Positions 1 to 8,152 are shown, counted from the first letter of the stretch. The stretch: 64,000 nt of DNA from Streptomyces sp. WAC05374 (GCF_004353505.1 NZ_SMNQ01000019.1:59219-123218); one strand, 5' to 3'. The notes: a model not told the origin generated them from the letters alone. Numbers and translations: made by a program.

Positions 1-11
1 CCTGAGGCGGG

Positions 12-1106
12 CTACTTCAGGACGAGCGAGGACCACGTCTGGATCCACTGGTCGCGCTTCTCGGCGATCTTCTCGGGGGCGACGGTGTGCGGCTGGTCCA
101 CCTCGGCTCCGTGCTTGGTGAACAGCTCGGGAAGCTTCGCGTCCTTCGCCACCGGGTTGACGAACATCTGGAGGGGCATGTCCTCCTGGAACTTCTTGCC
201 GATCATGAAGTCGATGAGGGCCTTGCCGCCGTCGGGGTTCTTCGCCCCGGTCAGCAGTCCGGCGAACTCGGTCTGCTGGAAGCAGGTCCCGGTGGAGACG
301 CCGGTCGGCGCCTCGGCCGGCTGCGGCTCGGAGTAGAGCACCTCGACGGGCGGGCTGGAGGCGTAGGAGACGACGAGCGGCCGGTCACCCTTGGCCTTCT
401 TGCCGCCGACGGAGCCGGAGAACTCCTGGTTGTAGGCGAGCTCCCAACTGTCGACGACCTTGACGCCGTTGGCCTTCAGCTTCTTCCAGTAGTCCTGCCA
501 GCCGTCGTCGCCGTACCGGGCGGCCGTCCCGAGGAGGAAGCCGAGGCCGGGCGAGGACCGCTCCGCGTTCTCGACGACGAGGAGGTTCTTGTACGCGGGC
601 TTCGCGAGGTCGTCGAAGGTCTGCGGCGGAGCCAGCTTCTTGTCCGCGAAGTACTTCTTGTCGTAGTTGACGCAGATCTCGCCGGTGTCGACGGGCGTGA
701 CGCGGTGCTTGTCCTTGTCCAGCCGGACGGTCTCGGGGACCCGGTCCAGGCCCTTGGCCTCGTACGGCTCGAAGAGCCCGTTGTCGAGGGCGCGGGACAG
801 GAGCGTGTTGTCGACGCCGAAGAAGACGTCGCCCTGCGGGGCGCCCTTGGTGAGGATGGCCTTGTTGACGGCCTCGCCGGCGTCGCCGCTCTTGAGGACC
901 TTGACGGTGTAGCCGGTCTGCCGGGTGAACTCCTTCAGGACGGCCGGGGAGGCGTTGAAGGAGTCGTGGCTGACGAGGGTCACGGTCTTCGGCTTCGTAC
1001 CGCCGCCGGCCGAGTCCTTGGCGGACTCGCCGCCGCAGGCGGTGAGCGTCGTGACGCCCAGCGCGGCGGCGATCGCGCCGGCCGCGAACTTCTTGGTGGT
1101 GCTCAC
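12..1106 (-). CDS. Thiamine-type ABC transporter substrate-binding lipoprotein
   Basis: Extracellular solute-binding subunit of an ABC importer, most likely for thiamine (ThiB/TbpA family). The 364-aa product begins with a basic, then hydrophobic leader ending in lipobox LTAC, so Cys24 would be lipidated after signal peptidase II cleavage. Body motifs SHDSF (46-50), DVFFGVDNTLL (93-103) and VNYDK (146-150) fit the thiamine/iron/polyamine binding-protein group. The start is GTG at 1106 because AGGAGG lies 7 nt upstream. The substrate call rests mainly on the TPP riboswitch in the leader. Permease and ATPase genes would be expected beyond the left edge. An iron or phosphonate binding protein is the alternative from sequence alone. 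Confidence 0.85.
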   Translation of the reverse strand: MSTTKKFAAGAIAAALGVTTLTACGGESAKDSAGGGTKPKTVTLVSHDSFNASPAVLKEFTRQTGYTVKVLKSGDAGEAVNKAILTKGAPQGDVFFGVDNTLLSRALDNGLFEPYEAKGLDRVPETVRLDKDKHRVTPVDTGEICVNYDKKYFADKKLAPPQTFDDLAKPAYKNLLVVENAERSSPGLGFLLGTAARYGDDGWQDYWKKLKANGVKVVDSWELAYNQEFSGSVGGKKAKGDRPLVVSYASSPPVEVLYSEPQPAEAPTGVSTGTCFQQTEFAGLLTGAKNPDGGKALIDFMIGKKFQEDMPLQMFVNPVAKDAKLPELFTKHGAEVDQPHTVAPEKIAEKRDQWIQTWSSLVLK

Positions 1107-1147
1107 TGAGATTCCTCCTGGGGGTGACCAGGAAGAGACGCGGCCCC

Positions 1148-1171
1148 GCCCACCGCCATCGTGCGGTGGGC
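1148..1171 (-). promoter_or_regulatory. 9-bp GC hairpin between TPP aptamer and ribosome-binding site
   Basis: GCCCACCGC at 1148-1156 pairs perfectly with GCGGTGGGC at 1163-1171 around a 6-nt loop. On the minus strand it lies about 20 nt downstream of the TPP aptamer and about 30 nt upstream of the AGGAGG of the binding-protein gene. No U-run follows, so it may be a GC-only terminator or part of a switch controlling translation; the sequence does not decide this. Confidence 0.5.
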
Positions 1172-1191
1172 AGGGCGCAACAGCTCGAGTA

Positions 1192-1290
1192 ACGACCGAA
1201 CTTCCTACCCAGAATGACCTGGGCGAGGTTCAGAGGGTCTGCGGCCTGGACGGTTGCCGCACTCTCAGCGCTGTGGCGCTCCCCTGTCGG
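1192..1290 (-). promoter_or_regulatory. TPP riboswitch (THI element)
   Basis: On the minus strand this leader carries the conserved THI-box blocks in order: ACAGGGGAGC, then GCTGAGAGTGCGG, then GACCCTCTGAACCT, then GGTCATTCTGGGTAGG. These match the P2/J3-2 CUGAGA core and the P4/P5 pyrophosphate-sensing part of TPP aptamers. It begins about 35 nt after the rlmN stop codon and ends about 85 nt before the start of the binding-protein gene, so TPP should repress that gene. Family behaviour is established; the expression outcome here is inferred. Confidence 0.93.
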
Positions 1291-1324
1291 AATATGCAGG
1301 TGTGTTCGAGCTCAGAGTACAAGC

Positions 1325-2437
1325 TCAGCGTTCGGCGGCCGCGAGCTGTCCACAGGCACCGTCGATCTCCTGACCCCGGTTGTCACGGACGGTGACCGGA
1401 ACGTCGTGGCTCGCGATCGCCTCGACGAACGCCTTCTCGTCCTCGGGTCGGGACGCGGTCCACTTCGACCCCGGGGTGGGGTTGAGCGGGATCAGGTTGA
1501 CGTGGACCCGCTTGCCCTTGAGCAGCCGGCCGAGGAGGTCGCCCCGCCAGGCCTGGTCGTTGATGTCCCGGATGAGGGCGTACTCGATGGAGACGCGGCG
1601 GCCGGACTTCTCCGCGTACTCCCAGGCGGCGTCCAGCACCTCCCGGACCTTCCAGCGCGTGTTGACCGGGACGAGCGTGTCGCGCAGCTCGTCGTCGGGG
1701 GCGTGCAGGGAGACGGCGAGGCGGCACTTGAAGCCCTCGTCCGCGAACCGGAGCATCGCCGGGACGAGGCCGACCGTCGAGACGGTGATGCCGCGCTGGG
1801 ACAGCCCGAGCCCGTCCGGCTCGGGGTCGGTGAGGCGGCGGATGGCGCCGACCACGCGGTTGTAGTTGGCGAGCGGCTCGCCCATGCCCATGAAGACGAT
1901 GTTGGACAGCCGTGCCGGTCCCCCCGGCACCTCGCCGTCCCGCAGTGCCCGCATCCCGTCGACGATCTGGTGCACGATCTCGGCGGTCGACAGGTTCCGG
2001 TCGAGCCCGGCCTGGCCGGTGGCGCAGAACGGGCAGTTCATGCCGCAGCCGGCCTGCGAGGAGATGCACATCGTGACGCGGTCGGGGTACCGCATGAGGA
2101 CCGACTCGACGAGCGTGCCGTCGTGCAGCCGCCACAGCGTCTTGCGGGTGGTGTCGTCGTCGCACGAGATGTGCCGGACGACCGACATCAGGTCCGGCAG
2201 CAGTTCCGCGGCCAGCTTCTCCCGGGACGCGGCGGGGATGTCCGTCCACTGCGCCGGGTCGTGCGCGTACCGCGCGAAGTAGTGCTGGGAGAGCTGCTTG
2301 GCGCGGAACGGCTTCTCGCCGATCGCGGCGACGGCCTCCTTGCGCTCGGCGGGCGAGAGGTCGGCGAGGTGCCGCGGCGGCTTCTTGGCTCCGCGCGGGG
2401 CGACGAAGGTGAGCTCTCCCGGTGCGGGGCGTGGCAT
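1325..2437 (-). CDS. rlmN: Dual-specificity RNA methyltransferase RlmN (23S rRNA A2503 C2-methyltransferase)
   Basis: Radical-SAM enzyme that methylates C2 of A2503 in 23S rRNA, and A37 of some tRNAs in other bacteria. The 370-aa protein has the radical SAM cluster motif with Cys131, Cys135 and Cys138 (CGMNCPFC) and the C-terminal acceptor cysteine at 362 (GACGQ), matching the Cys355 methyl carrier of the E. coli enzyme. GMGEP, typical of this family, lies in the middle. Start is ATG at 2437 with a GAGGAG ribosome-binding site upstream. It lies between cdsA and the riboswitch-controlled importer gene on the same strand. Confidence 0.97.
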   Translation of the reverse strand: MPRPAPGELTFVAPRGAKKPPRHLADLSPAERKEAVAAIGEKPFRAKQLSQHYFARYAHDPAQWTDIPAASREKLAAELLPDLMSVVRHISCDDDTTRKTLWRLHDGTLVESVLMRYPDRVTMCISSQAGCGMNCPFCATGQAGLDRNLSTAEIVHQIVDGMRALRDGEVPGGPARLSNIVFMGMGEPLANYNRVVGAIRRLTDPEPDGLGLSQRGITVSTVGLVPAMLRFADEGFKCRLAVSLHAPDDELRDTLVPVNTRWKVREVLDAAWEYAEKSGRRVSIEYALIRDINDQAWRGDLLGRLLKGKRVHVNLIPLNPTPGSKWTASRPEDEKAFVEAIASHDVPVTVRDNRGQEIDGACGQLAAAER

Positions 2438-2578
2438 GACCTGGTACTCCTCAGTAAAGACGAGGCCGCGGTACGTGAGCCGGGTGACCTCACCGGATGA
2501 TCCCCGCGTGACGCCGCGGAGCCGAAAGGGCCCGCCGCGACAGTGCGACGAGCCCTTCCAGGGTAACCGGAGTGCGCT

Positions 2579-3874
2579 TCAGCCCGTTCCGACGAAGACC
2601 ACGAGCAGCAGCCACACCACGGGAGCGGTCGGCAGCAGCGAGTCGAGGCGGTCCATGATGCCTCCGTGACCCGGCAGCAGGGTGCCCATGTCCTTGATGC
2701 CCAGGTCCCGCTTGATCATCGACTCGCCGAGGTCGCCCAGCGTGGCGCTGGCCGCGACGGCGAGGCCCAGCAGCAGCCCCTGCCACCAGTGGCCGCCGTC
2801 GATGGCGAACTCCATGCACAGCGCGCCCGCCGCCATGGCGAACGCCACCGCTCCCAGGAGCCCCTCGCGGGTCTTGCCGGGGCTGATGCGCGGCGCGAGC
2901 TTGTGCCTGCCGAACCGCCAGCCGACTGCGTACGCGCCGGTGTCGCTGACCACGGTCAGCAGCAGGAAGGTGAGCACCCGCCACGGACCGTCGTCCGCGG
3001 CGAGCATCAGCGCCACGAACGTCGCCAGGAACGGCACGTAGAACGCCGCGAACAGGCCGGCCGTGACGTCCTTCAGGTAGCCCTCGGGCGGCTCGGTCAT
3101 CCGCCACACGAGCACCGCGAGGCCGGTGAGCGCCATGGCGACCCAGGCCCCTTCCGCCCCGCGCACGTACCCGGCCACGACCATGGCCGCGCCGCCGACG
3201 GCGAGCGGCACGAGCGGGGCCTTGATGGACTTGCGCTCCTGAAGGCGCGAGGTCAGCTCCCACAGCCCGACCACGACGGCGACGGCGATCACGCCGACGA
3301 ACACCGCCTTGACCACGAAGAGCGACGCGACGATCACCGCACCGAGACCGACGCCGACCCCTATGGCGGCCCTCAGGTCGCGGCCGGCCCGCTTCTTCTG
3401 CGGACCGGACGGACCGGGCTGCTCCGAAGGCTGCGGCGCTCCCGACGGCGAGCTGTCCATGGGCTCCTGCGGATTCTCCGGATGCGGCTGCTGCTGCGGG
3501 TGCGGCGGCTGCTCGTGCTGCGGGTGCGGCGCGTGCGGTGCCTGCGGCTGCGCGTACTGCGGGTGCGCGTGCGGCGGCTGCCCGTGCGGCGGCGGCTGCT
3601 CCGGGTGGTGCTGCGGGTGGTGCTGCGGCATCTCCTCGCGGAACGGGGGACCGCTCAGCGGAGCGGTCCCCCGGTCGCGGTCGTCCTGGTCTCCGCCGGC
3701 GCCTTGGCCGGCGGGAACGTCGGGCACGATGGGCATGGGCCGAGTCTGCTGTGCCTCATGCCCGTCGTAGGCGGGACCCGCCGGAGCGCCCGGAGCGAAC
3801 CCCGGGTGGTACCCCTGGTCGGGCGGACCCCAGTGACCGCCTCTCGGCGGGGCCCCCCAGGAAGAGTCGTTCAT
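2579..3874 (-). CDS. cdsA: Phosphatidate cytidylyltransferase with long His/Pro/Gln-rich N-terminus
   Basis: Makes CDP-diacylglycerol from phosphatidic acid and CTP in the membrane, the branch point for phosphatidylglycerol, cardiolipin and phosphatidylinositol. The 431-aa protein has about 150 residues of disordered N-terminus, then several membrane segments, and ends with the CdsA signature at 385-414 (SMIKRD, KDMG, GHGGIMDRLDS). The N-terminal part at 82-136 holds 12 histidines among Pro and Gln. The ATG at 3874 overlaps the frr stop in TGATG, indicating translational coupling. About 160 residues longer than a core CdsA; the catalytic part is complete. Confidence 0.96.
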   Translation of the reverse strand: MNDSSWGAPPRGGHWGPPDQGYHPGFAPGAPAGPAYDGHEAQQTRPMPIVPDVPAGQGAGGDQDDRDRGTAPLSGPPFREEMPQHHPQHHPEQPPPHGQPPHAHPQYAQPQAPHAPHPQHEQPPHPQQQPHPENPQEPMDSSPSGAPQPSEQPGPSGPQKKRAGRDLRAAIGVGVGLGAVIVASLFVVKAVFVGVIAVAVVVGLWELTSRLQERKSIKAPLVPLAVGGAAMVVAGYVRGAEGAWVAMALTGLAVLVWRMTEPPEGYLKDVTAGLFAAFYVPFLATFVALMLAADDGPWRVLTFLLLTVVSDTGAYAVGWRFGRHKLAPRISPGKTREGLLGAVAFAMAAGALCMEFAIDGGHWWQGLLLGLAVAASATLGDLGESMIKRDLGIKDMGTLLPGHGGIMDRLDSLLPTAPVVWLLLVVFVGTG

Positions 3875-4431
3875 CAGACCTCGAGCAGCTCGGCTTCCTT
3901 GTGCTTGAGCAGCTCGTCCACCTGCGCGACGTACTTCGCGGTGGTGTCGTCGAGCTCCTTCTCCGCGCGGCGCCCCTCGTCCTCGCCGATGTCGCCGTCC
4001 TTGATCGCCTTGTCGATGGCGTCCTTGGCCTTGCGGCGCACCGAGCGGATCGAGACCTTGGCGTCCTCGGCCTTGCTCTTGGCGACCTTGATGTACTCCC
4101 GGCGGCGCTCCTCGGTGAGCTCGGGGAACACCACCCGGATGATGTTGCCGTCGTTGCTGGGGTTGACGCCCAGGTCGGAGTCGCGGATCGCCTGCTCGAT
4201 GTTGCGCAGCGCGGACTTGTCGAACGGGGTCACCACGGCCATGCGCGGCTCCGGCACCGAGAACGAGGCGAGCTGGTTGATCGGCGTCAGCGCACCGTAG
4301 TAGTCGGCCACGATCTTGTTGAACATGGCCGGGTGCGCACGCCCGGTGCGGATCGCGGCGAAGTCCTCCTTGGCGACCACGACGGCCTTCTCCATCTTCT
4401 CCTCGGCCTCGAGGAGGGTCTCTTCGATCAC
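3874..4431 (-). CDS. frr: Ribosome recycling factor
   Basis: Splits post-termination ribosomes together with EF-G and IF3. I place the start at GTG 4431, giving 185 aa, the standard RRF length, beginning VIEETLLEAEEKM with GGAG upstream; an upstream start at 4509 would add 26 residues with no family support. Conserved RTGRAHP and the C-terminal helix EKELDD to HKEAELLEV are present. Coupled to cdsA by TGATG and about 175 nt downstream of pyrH, the usual pyrH-frr-cdsA order. Confidence 0.97.
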   Translation of the reverse strand: MIEETLLEAEEKMEKAVVVAKEDFAAIRTGRAHPAMFNKIVADYYGALTPINQLASFSVPEPRMAVVTPFDKSALRNIEQAIRDSDLGVNPSNDGNIIRVVFPELTEERRREYIKVAKSKAEDAKVSIRSVRRKAKDAIDKAIKDGDIGEDEGRRAEKELDDTTAKYVAQVDELLKHKEAELLEV

Positions 4432-4545
4432 CACTTGCTCCTGCGTGTCTATGAGTAGGCCCGGCGTACGAAAGGGCCGCGGAACCTGCGTCGCGTCTGT
4501 CCCCTGCACGGTGTCCGACCGGCAGGGCTTTGTCCATCCCCTCGC

Positions 4546-4565
4546 GGGGCACCCCGGGGTGCCCC
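4546..4565 (-). terminator. Perfect palindromic hairpin downstream of pyrH
   Basis: GGGGCACCCC is followed directly by its reverse complement GGGGTGCCCC, forming a compact GC stem in the 175-nt pyrH-frr gap, about 40 nt after the pyrH stop. The flanking sequence also has several CCGGACCGGG-like repeats. There is no U-run, so it could be a weak terminator or processing site rather than a full stop, since frr follows. Confidence 0.45.
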
Positions 4566-4606
4566 CGGACCGGGTGGCCCCGGACCGGGAGTGCCCGGAC
4601 CCGGGA

Positions 4607-5371
4607 TCAGGTCCTGGTGCCCTGGTCGCTCACGAGAGTGCCGATCTTCTCACCCTTCACGGCCCGGGCGATATTGCCCGCCGCGAGAAGCTCGAAGACG
4701 AGAATCGGCAGGTTGTTGTCGCGGCAGAGGGTGATGGCGGTGGCGTCGGCGACCTTGAGGTCGCGGGAGAGCACCTCGCCGTACTCCAGCGCGTCGAACT
4801 TCACCGCGTCCGGGTTGACCTTGGGGTCGGAGTCGTAGACCCCGTCCACCCCGTTCTTGCCCATGAGAAGAGCTTCCGCGTCGATCTCCAGGGCACGCTG
4901 GGCCGCGGTGGTGTCGGTGGAGAAGTAGGGCATGCCCATGCCCGCGCCGAAGATCACGACACGGCCCTTCTCCAGGTGGCGCACGGCGCGCAGCGGGATG
5001 TACGGCTCCGCGACCTGCCCCATGGTGATGGCGGTCTGGACCCGCGAGTCGATGCCCTCCTTCTCCAGGAAGTCCTGGAGGGCGAGGCAGTTCATGACCG
5101 TACCGAGCATGCCCATGTAGTCGGAGCGTGCCCGGTCCATGCCGCGTACCTGCAGCTCGGCGCCGCGGAAGAAGTTGCCGCCGCCGATCACGACAGCGAT
5201 CTGCGCGCCGTCGCGGACGACCGCGGCGATCTCGCGCGCGATGGCGTGTACGACGTCGGGATCGACGCCGAGGCCGCCACCGCCGGCGAACGCCTCGCCG
5301 GACAGCTTCAGCATGAAGCGGCCGGCCTTGTTACCGGTGTTGTCGTCGCCCTGTGCGGCGCCCTGGTTCAT
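4607..5371 (-). CDS. pyrH: UMP kinase
   Basis: Bacterial hexameric uridylate kinase (UMP + ATP to UDP + ADP), amino acid kinase fold. Start is ATG 5371, giving 254 aa, because GAGGAG lies 6 nt upstream; the ATG at 5389 would place that ribosome-binding site inside the gene. Motifs: MLKLSGE around Lys22, GGGNFFRG at 63-70, FGAGMGMPYFSTDT in the middle and MGKNGVDGVYDSDP in the nucleotide-binding half. It follows tsf after a hairpin and precedes frr. Confidence 0.97.
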   Translation of the reverse strand: MNQGAAQGDDNTGNKAGRFMLKLSGEAFAGGGGLGVDPDVVHAIAREIAAVVRDGAQIAVVIGGGNFFRGAELQVRGMDRARSDYMGMLGTVMNCLALQDFLEKEGIDSRVQTAITMGQVAEPYIPLRAVRHLEKGRVVIFGAGMGMPYFSTDTTAAQRALEIDAEALLMGKNGVDGVYDSDPKVNPDAVKFDALEYGEVLSRDLKVADATAITLCRDNNLPILVFELLAAGNIARAVKGEKIGTLVSDQGTRT

Positions 5372-5398
5372 GGAGATCTCCTCGTGCACATACGAAGA

Positions 5399-5441
5399 AG
5401 GCCATTGCCGGTGGGTGTGGTTGTCCCTACGGCAATGGCCT
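5399..5441 (-). terminator. 12-bp hairpin between tsf and pyrH
   Basis: AGGCCATTGCCG at 5399-5410 pairs perfectly with CGGCAATGGCCT at 5430-5441 around a 19-nt loop. On the minus strand it lies about 90 nt after the tsf stop and is followed by a T-containing stretch (TCTTCGTATG). A terminator or attenuator separating rpsB-tsf from pyrH-frr-cdsA is likely. Confidence 0.65.
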
Positions 5442-5530
5442 CCTCGTCAGATCTGTGGCCGCCGGCGCTCACGCGTCCGACCGTCCACTGGGAAAACCCT
5501 AGCGGGCTCCCGTGTCGAGCGCGTACCGGC

Positions 5531-6367
5531 TCAGATGCCGACCTTGATGCGGCTGAAGCGCTTCAGGGTGACACCGGCCTCGTCCAGGATCTGCTGGACG
5601 GACTTCTTGTTGTCGAGCGCGTACGGCTGACCCAGGAGGGTGGCGTCCTTGAAGAAGCCGTTGAGGCGACCCTCGACGATCTTCGGGAGCGCGGCCTCGG
5701 GCTTGCCCTCGGCGCGGGTGGTCTCCTCGGCGACGCGGCGCTCGGCCTCGACGACCTCGGCCGGGACGTCGTCCTTGGAGAGGTACTTCGGGGCGAACGC
5801 GGCGATGTGCTGCGCGACACCCTTGGCGACCTCGGCGTTCTCCTTGTCGAGCTCGACAAGGACACCGATCTGCGGGGGCAGGTCGGGCATGGTGCGGTGC
5901 ATGTACGCGGAGACGTAACCACCGGAGAACTGCGCGAAGCGGTCCAGGACGATCTTCTCGCCGAGGTTGGCGTTGGCCTCGTCGACGTACGCCTGGACGG
6001 TCTTGCCGGCCTCGATCTCGGACGCGAGCAGCGCCTCGATGTCGGCGGGGGAGGTCTTGGCGACGTGCTCGGCCAGGGCCTTGGCGACGCTCTGGAACTT
6101 CTCGCCCTTGGCGACGAAGTCCGTCTCGCACTTCAGCTCGACGAGGACACCGGAGGTGTTGTCGCCGGCGATCACGGAGACGACGGCGCCGTTCTCGGCG
6201 GAGCGGCCCTCGCGCTTGGCGACGCCCTTCTGGCCCTTGATGCGCAGCGCCTCGACGGCCTTGTCGACGTTGCCCTCGGACTCGTCGAGCGCCTTCTTGC
6301 AGTCCATCATGCCGGCGCCGGTGAGCTCGCGGAGCTTCTTGACGTCAGCGGCGGTGTAGTTCGCCAT
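5531..6367 (-). CDS. tsf: Translation elongation factor Ts
   Basis: Guanine nucleotide exchange factor for EF-Tu in the cytoplasm. The 278-aa protein has the N-terminal UBA-like motif LRELTGAGMMDCKKAL (13-27) and the TDFVA core motif at 82-86 that enters the EF-Tu nucleotide site. Start is ATG 6367. It follows rpsB after 98 nt on the same strand, the near-universal rpsB-tsf pair. Confidence 0.98.
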   Translation of the reverse strand: MANYTAADVKKLRELTGAGMMDCKKALDESEGNVDKAVEALRIKGQKGVAKREGRSAENGAVVSVIAGDNTSGVLVELKCETDFVAKGEKFQSVAKALAEHVAKTSPADIEALLASEIEAGKTVQAYVDEANANLGEKIVLDRFAQFSGGYVSAYMHRTMPDLPPQIGVLVELDKENAEVAKGVAQHIAAFAPKYLSKDDVPAEVVEAERRVAEETTRAEGKPEAALPKIVEGRLNGFFKDATLLGQPYALDNKKSVQQILDEAGVTLKRFSRIKVGI

Positions 6368-6418
6368 GATCTGTAAGTCTCTTTCGAAGTCTGGAAGATC
6401 TACGAAGATCTACGGGTG

Positions 6419-6449
6419 GACGGCGGGAGCTTCGTGGGCCCCCGCCGTC
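6419..6449 (-). promoter_or_regulatory. Hairpin in the rpsB-tsf gap
   Basis: GACGGCGGG at 6419-6427 pairs with CCCGCCGTC at 6441-6449 around a 13-nt loop. It lies in the only non-coding stretch of the rpsB-tsf operon, about 20 nt after the rpsB stop, and probably acts as a partial terminator or processing element. The neighbouring DNA also repeats GAAGATCTAC twice. Confidence 0.5.
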
Positions 6450-6465
6450 GTTCCGAACCTGAAGG

Positions 6466-7362
6466 TCAGGCCTGCTCGGCGTCCGCGGCCGGAGCCTCGG
6501 CGGCCGGAGCCTCGGCGGCCGGGGCCTCGGCGGCCGGGGCCTCCGCAGCGGCCTCGGCCGGCTTCTCGGCCTCGTCGGCCTTCTTCTCGCCCTCGAGCAG
6601 GTCGCGCTCCCACTCGGCCAGCGGCTCGCCGGCGGCCTTCTCGCCCGGCTTCTGGTCGCCGGTCGCGGCGCCGGAGCGGGCGATGAGGCCCTCGGCGACG
6701 GCGTCGGCGATCACGCGGGTGAGCAGGGTGACGGAGCGGATCGCGTCGTCGTTGCCCGGGATCTTGTAGTCGACCTCGTCGGGGTCGCAGTTGGTGTCGA
6801 GGATCGCGACGACCGGGATGCGGAGCTTGCGCGCCTCACCGACGGCGATGTGCTCCTTCTTGGTGTCGACGATCCAGACGGCGCTCGGCACCTTCTGCAT
6901 CTCGCGGATACCACCGAGGGTCTTCTCCAGCTTGGCCTTCTCGCGGGAGAGGACCAGGAGCTCCTTCTTGGTGAGACCGGAGGCGGCGACGTCGTCGAAG
7001 TCGATCGCCTCCAGCTCCTTCAGGCGCTGAAGGCGCTTGTAGACGGTGGAGAAGTTGGTGAGCATGCCACCCAGCCAGCGCTGGTTGACGTACGGCATGC
7101 CGACGCGCGTCGCCTGCTCGGCGATGGCCTCCTGGGCCTGCTTCTTGGTACCGACGAACATGATGGAGCCGCCGTGCGCGACGGTCTCCTTGACGAACTC
7201 GTAGGCGCGGTCGATGTACGACAGCGACTGGAGCAGGTCGATGATGTAGATGCCGTTGCGCTCGGTGAAGATGAAGCGCTTCATCTTCGGGTTCCAGCGA
7301 CGGGTCTGGTGACCGAAGTGGACGCCGCTCTCCAGCAGCTCCCGCATCGTGACGACGGCCAT
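6466..7362 (-). CDS. rpsB: 30S ribosomal protein S2
   Basis: Small-subunit protein needed for binding of S1 and mRNA. I start at ATG 7362 (AAGGAG 8 nt upstream), giving 298 aa beginning MAVVTMRELLESGVHFGHQ; an in-frame upstream start at 7548 has no support. The S2 core (RRWNPKM, NGIYIIDLLQ, RWLGGMLTN, IPVVAILDTNCDP) is followed by an actinomycete-type acidic tail ending in about four repeats of EAPAA, encoded by a 15-bp tandem repeat near 6485-6545. First gene of rpsB-tsf. Confidence 0.98.
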   Translation of the reverse strand: MAVVTMRELLESGVHFGHQTRRWNPKMKRFIFTERNGIYIIDLLQSLSYIDRAYEFVKETVAHGGSIMFVGTKKQAQEAIAEQATRVGMPYVNQRWLGGMLTNFSTVYKRLQRLKELEAIDFDDVAASGLTKKELLVLSREKAKLEKTLGGIREMQKVPSAVWIVDTKKEHIAVGEARKLRIPVVAILDTNCDPDEVDYKIPGNDDAIRSVTLLTRVIADAVAEGLIARSGAATGDQKPGEKAAGEPLAEWERDLLEGEKKADEAEKPAEAAAEAPAAEAPAAEAPAAEAPAADAEQA

Positions 7363-7538
7363 GGCCGTATCTCCTTGGTTCTCGGTTATGTCCTGACGCC
7401 CCGACGCGCCGTGCCACGAGTGGACCGAAGAGCGCTGCCACGACTTTTGAGGGTGGTGGCGGGGCGTGCGAAGTCGACCCGGGTGGCCCGGGTCGCCAGA
7501 AGAAGTGTACGGGACCTCGGCAGCGGTGGGTGACGGCG

Positions 7539-7565
7539 CTGTCCACAACCGGCCGGTCGTCCACA
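7539..7565 (+). promoter_or_regulatory. 27-bp element: two DnaA-box-like nonamers around ACCGGCCGG (copy 1)
   Basis: CTGTCCACA (7539-7547), spacer ACCGGCCGG (7548-7556) and TCGTCCACA (7557-7565) lie in tandem. Each nonamer differs by one base from TTGTCCACA, the DnaA box consensus of Streptomyces. The centre ACAACCGG/CCGGTCGT is a 16-bp palindrome with one mismatch. It ends about 50 nt upstream of the M23 peptidase start. A second copy with the same layout is at 13440-13466. Function unknown; DnaA binding is an inference. Confidence 0.5.
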
Positions 7566-7616
7566 GATCGGGGCCATGATCAACGCGGTGACGGGCGTCC
7601 GCGCCACATTGTCCGC

Positions 7617-8111
7617 ATGTACTCCACCCTCGCCGCCCTGGTCCTGTCCGCCGCGACCGCCCTGGCCGCCGTCTGGCCGGTGGGCCCGCCGCGTCCGGCG
7701 ATCGTGCGGGGCTGGGAGCCTCCCGCCACGGCGTACGGCCCGGGGCACCGGGGCGTCGATCTCGCCGCGCCGCCGGGCACCCCGGTCCGCGCGGCGGCGG
7801 CCGGCCGGGTCTCGTTCGCCGGCCCGGTGGCGGGCCGGGGCGTGCTGTCGGTCATCCACCCGTCGACGGGTGCGCCACCGCTGCGCACCACCTACGAGCC
7901 GGTCCGCCCCCTGGTCCGGACGGGCTCCGAGGTCGCCGCCGGCCAGGTGGTGGGTGTCGTGGCGCCCGGCCCGCGCTCCCACTGCACGGGCACGTGCCTC
8001 CACTGGGGGCTGCGCCGGGGCGACACCTACCTCGACCCCCTGTCGCTGCTGCCCCCGCCCCTGCTGCGGCGCCCACCGTCCCGGCTGCTGCCCCTGGCGG
8101 GCCGGCGGTAG
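7617..8111 (+). CDS. Secreted M23-family peptidase-like protein
   Basis: Probable exported LytM/M23 domain protein of 164 aa. Residues 1-18 form a short signal-like hydrophobic segment (STLAALVLSAATALAAVWP). The M23 domain shows the first zinc motif GHRGVD and the PGTPVRAAAAGRVSFAG strand. The terminal motif is CLHWGLRRGD, in which the usual H-x-H reads H-W-G, so catalytic competence is uncertain. I start at ATG 7617, before the signal; no clear ribosome-binding site is visible. Divergent from rpsB, with the paired DnaA-box-like element upstream. May act on peptidoglycan or be a non-catalytic binding domain. Confidence 0.75.
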   Translation: MYSTLAALVLSAATALAAVWPVGPPRPAIVRGWEPPATAYGPGHRGVDLAAPPGTPVRAAAAGRVSFAGPVAGRGVLSVIHPSTGAPPLRTTYEPVRPLVRTGSEVAAGQVVGVVAPGPRSHCTGTCLHWGLRRGDTYLDPLSLLPPPLLRRPPSRLLPLAGRR

Positions 8112-8152
8112 GCGCACGGAGCGGTATCCGCTTCGTGCGGCCCCGACGGGCG

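Noticed and set aside
1214..2500. Long plus-strand open frame opposite rlmN
   Set aside because: Antisense shadow of rlmN; valine/arginine/glycine-rich composition and no family motif. The same applies to the long frames opposite cdsA, ffh, glnD, smc and recG.
3874..4509. Longer frr from 4509
   Set aside because: GTG 4431 gives exactly 185 aa with a ribosome-binding site.
6466..7548. Longer rpsB from 7548
   Set aside because: The extra 62 residues match nothing; AAGGAG precedes ATG 7362.
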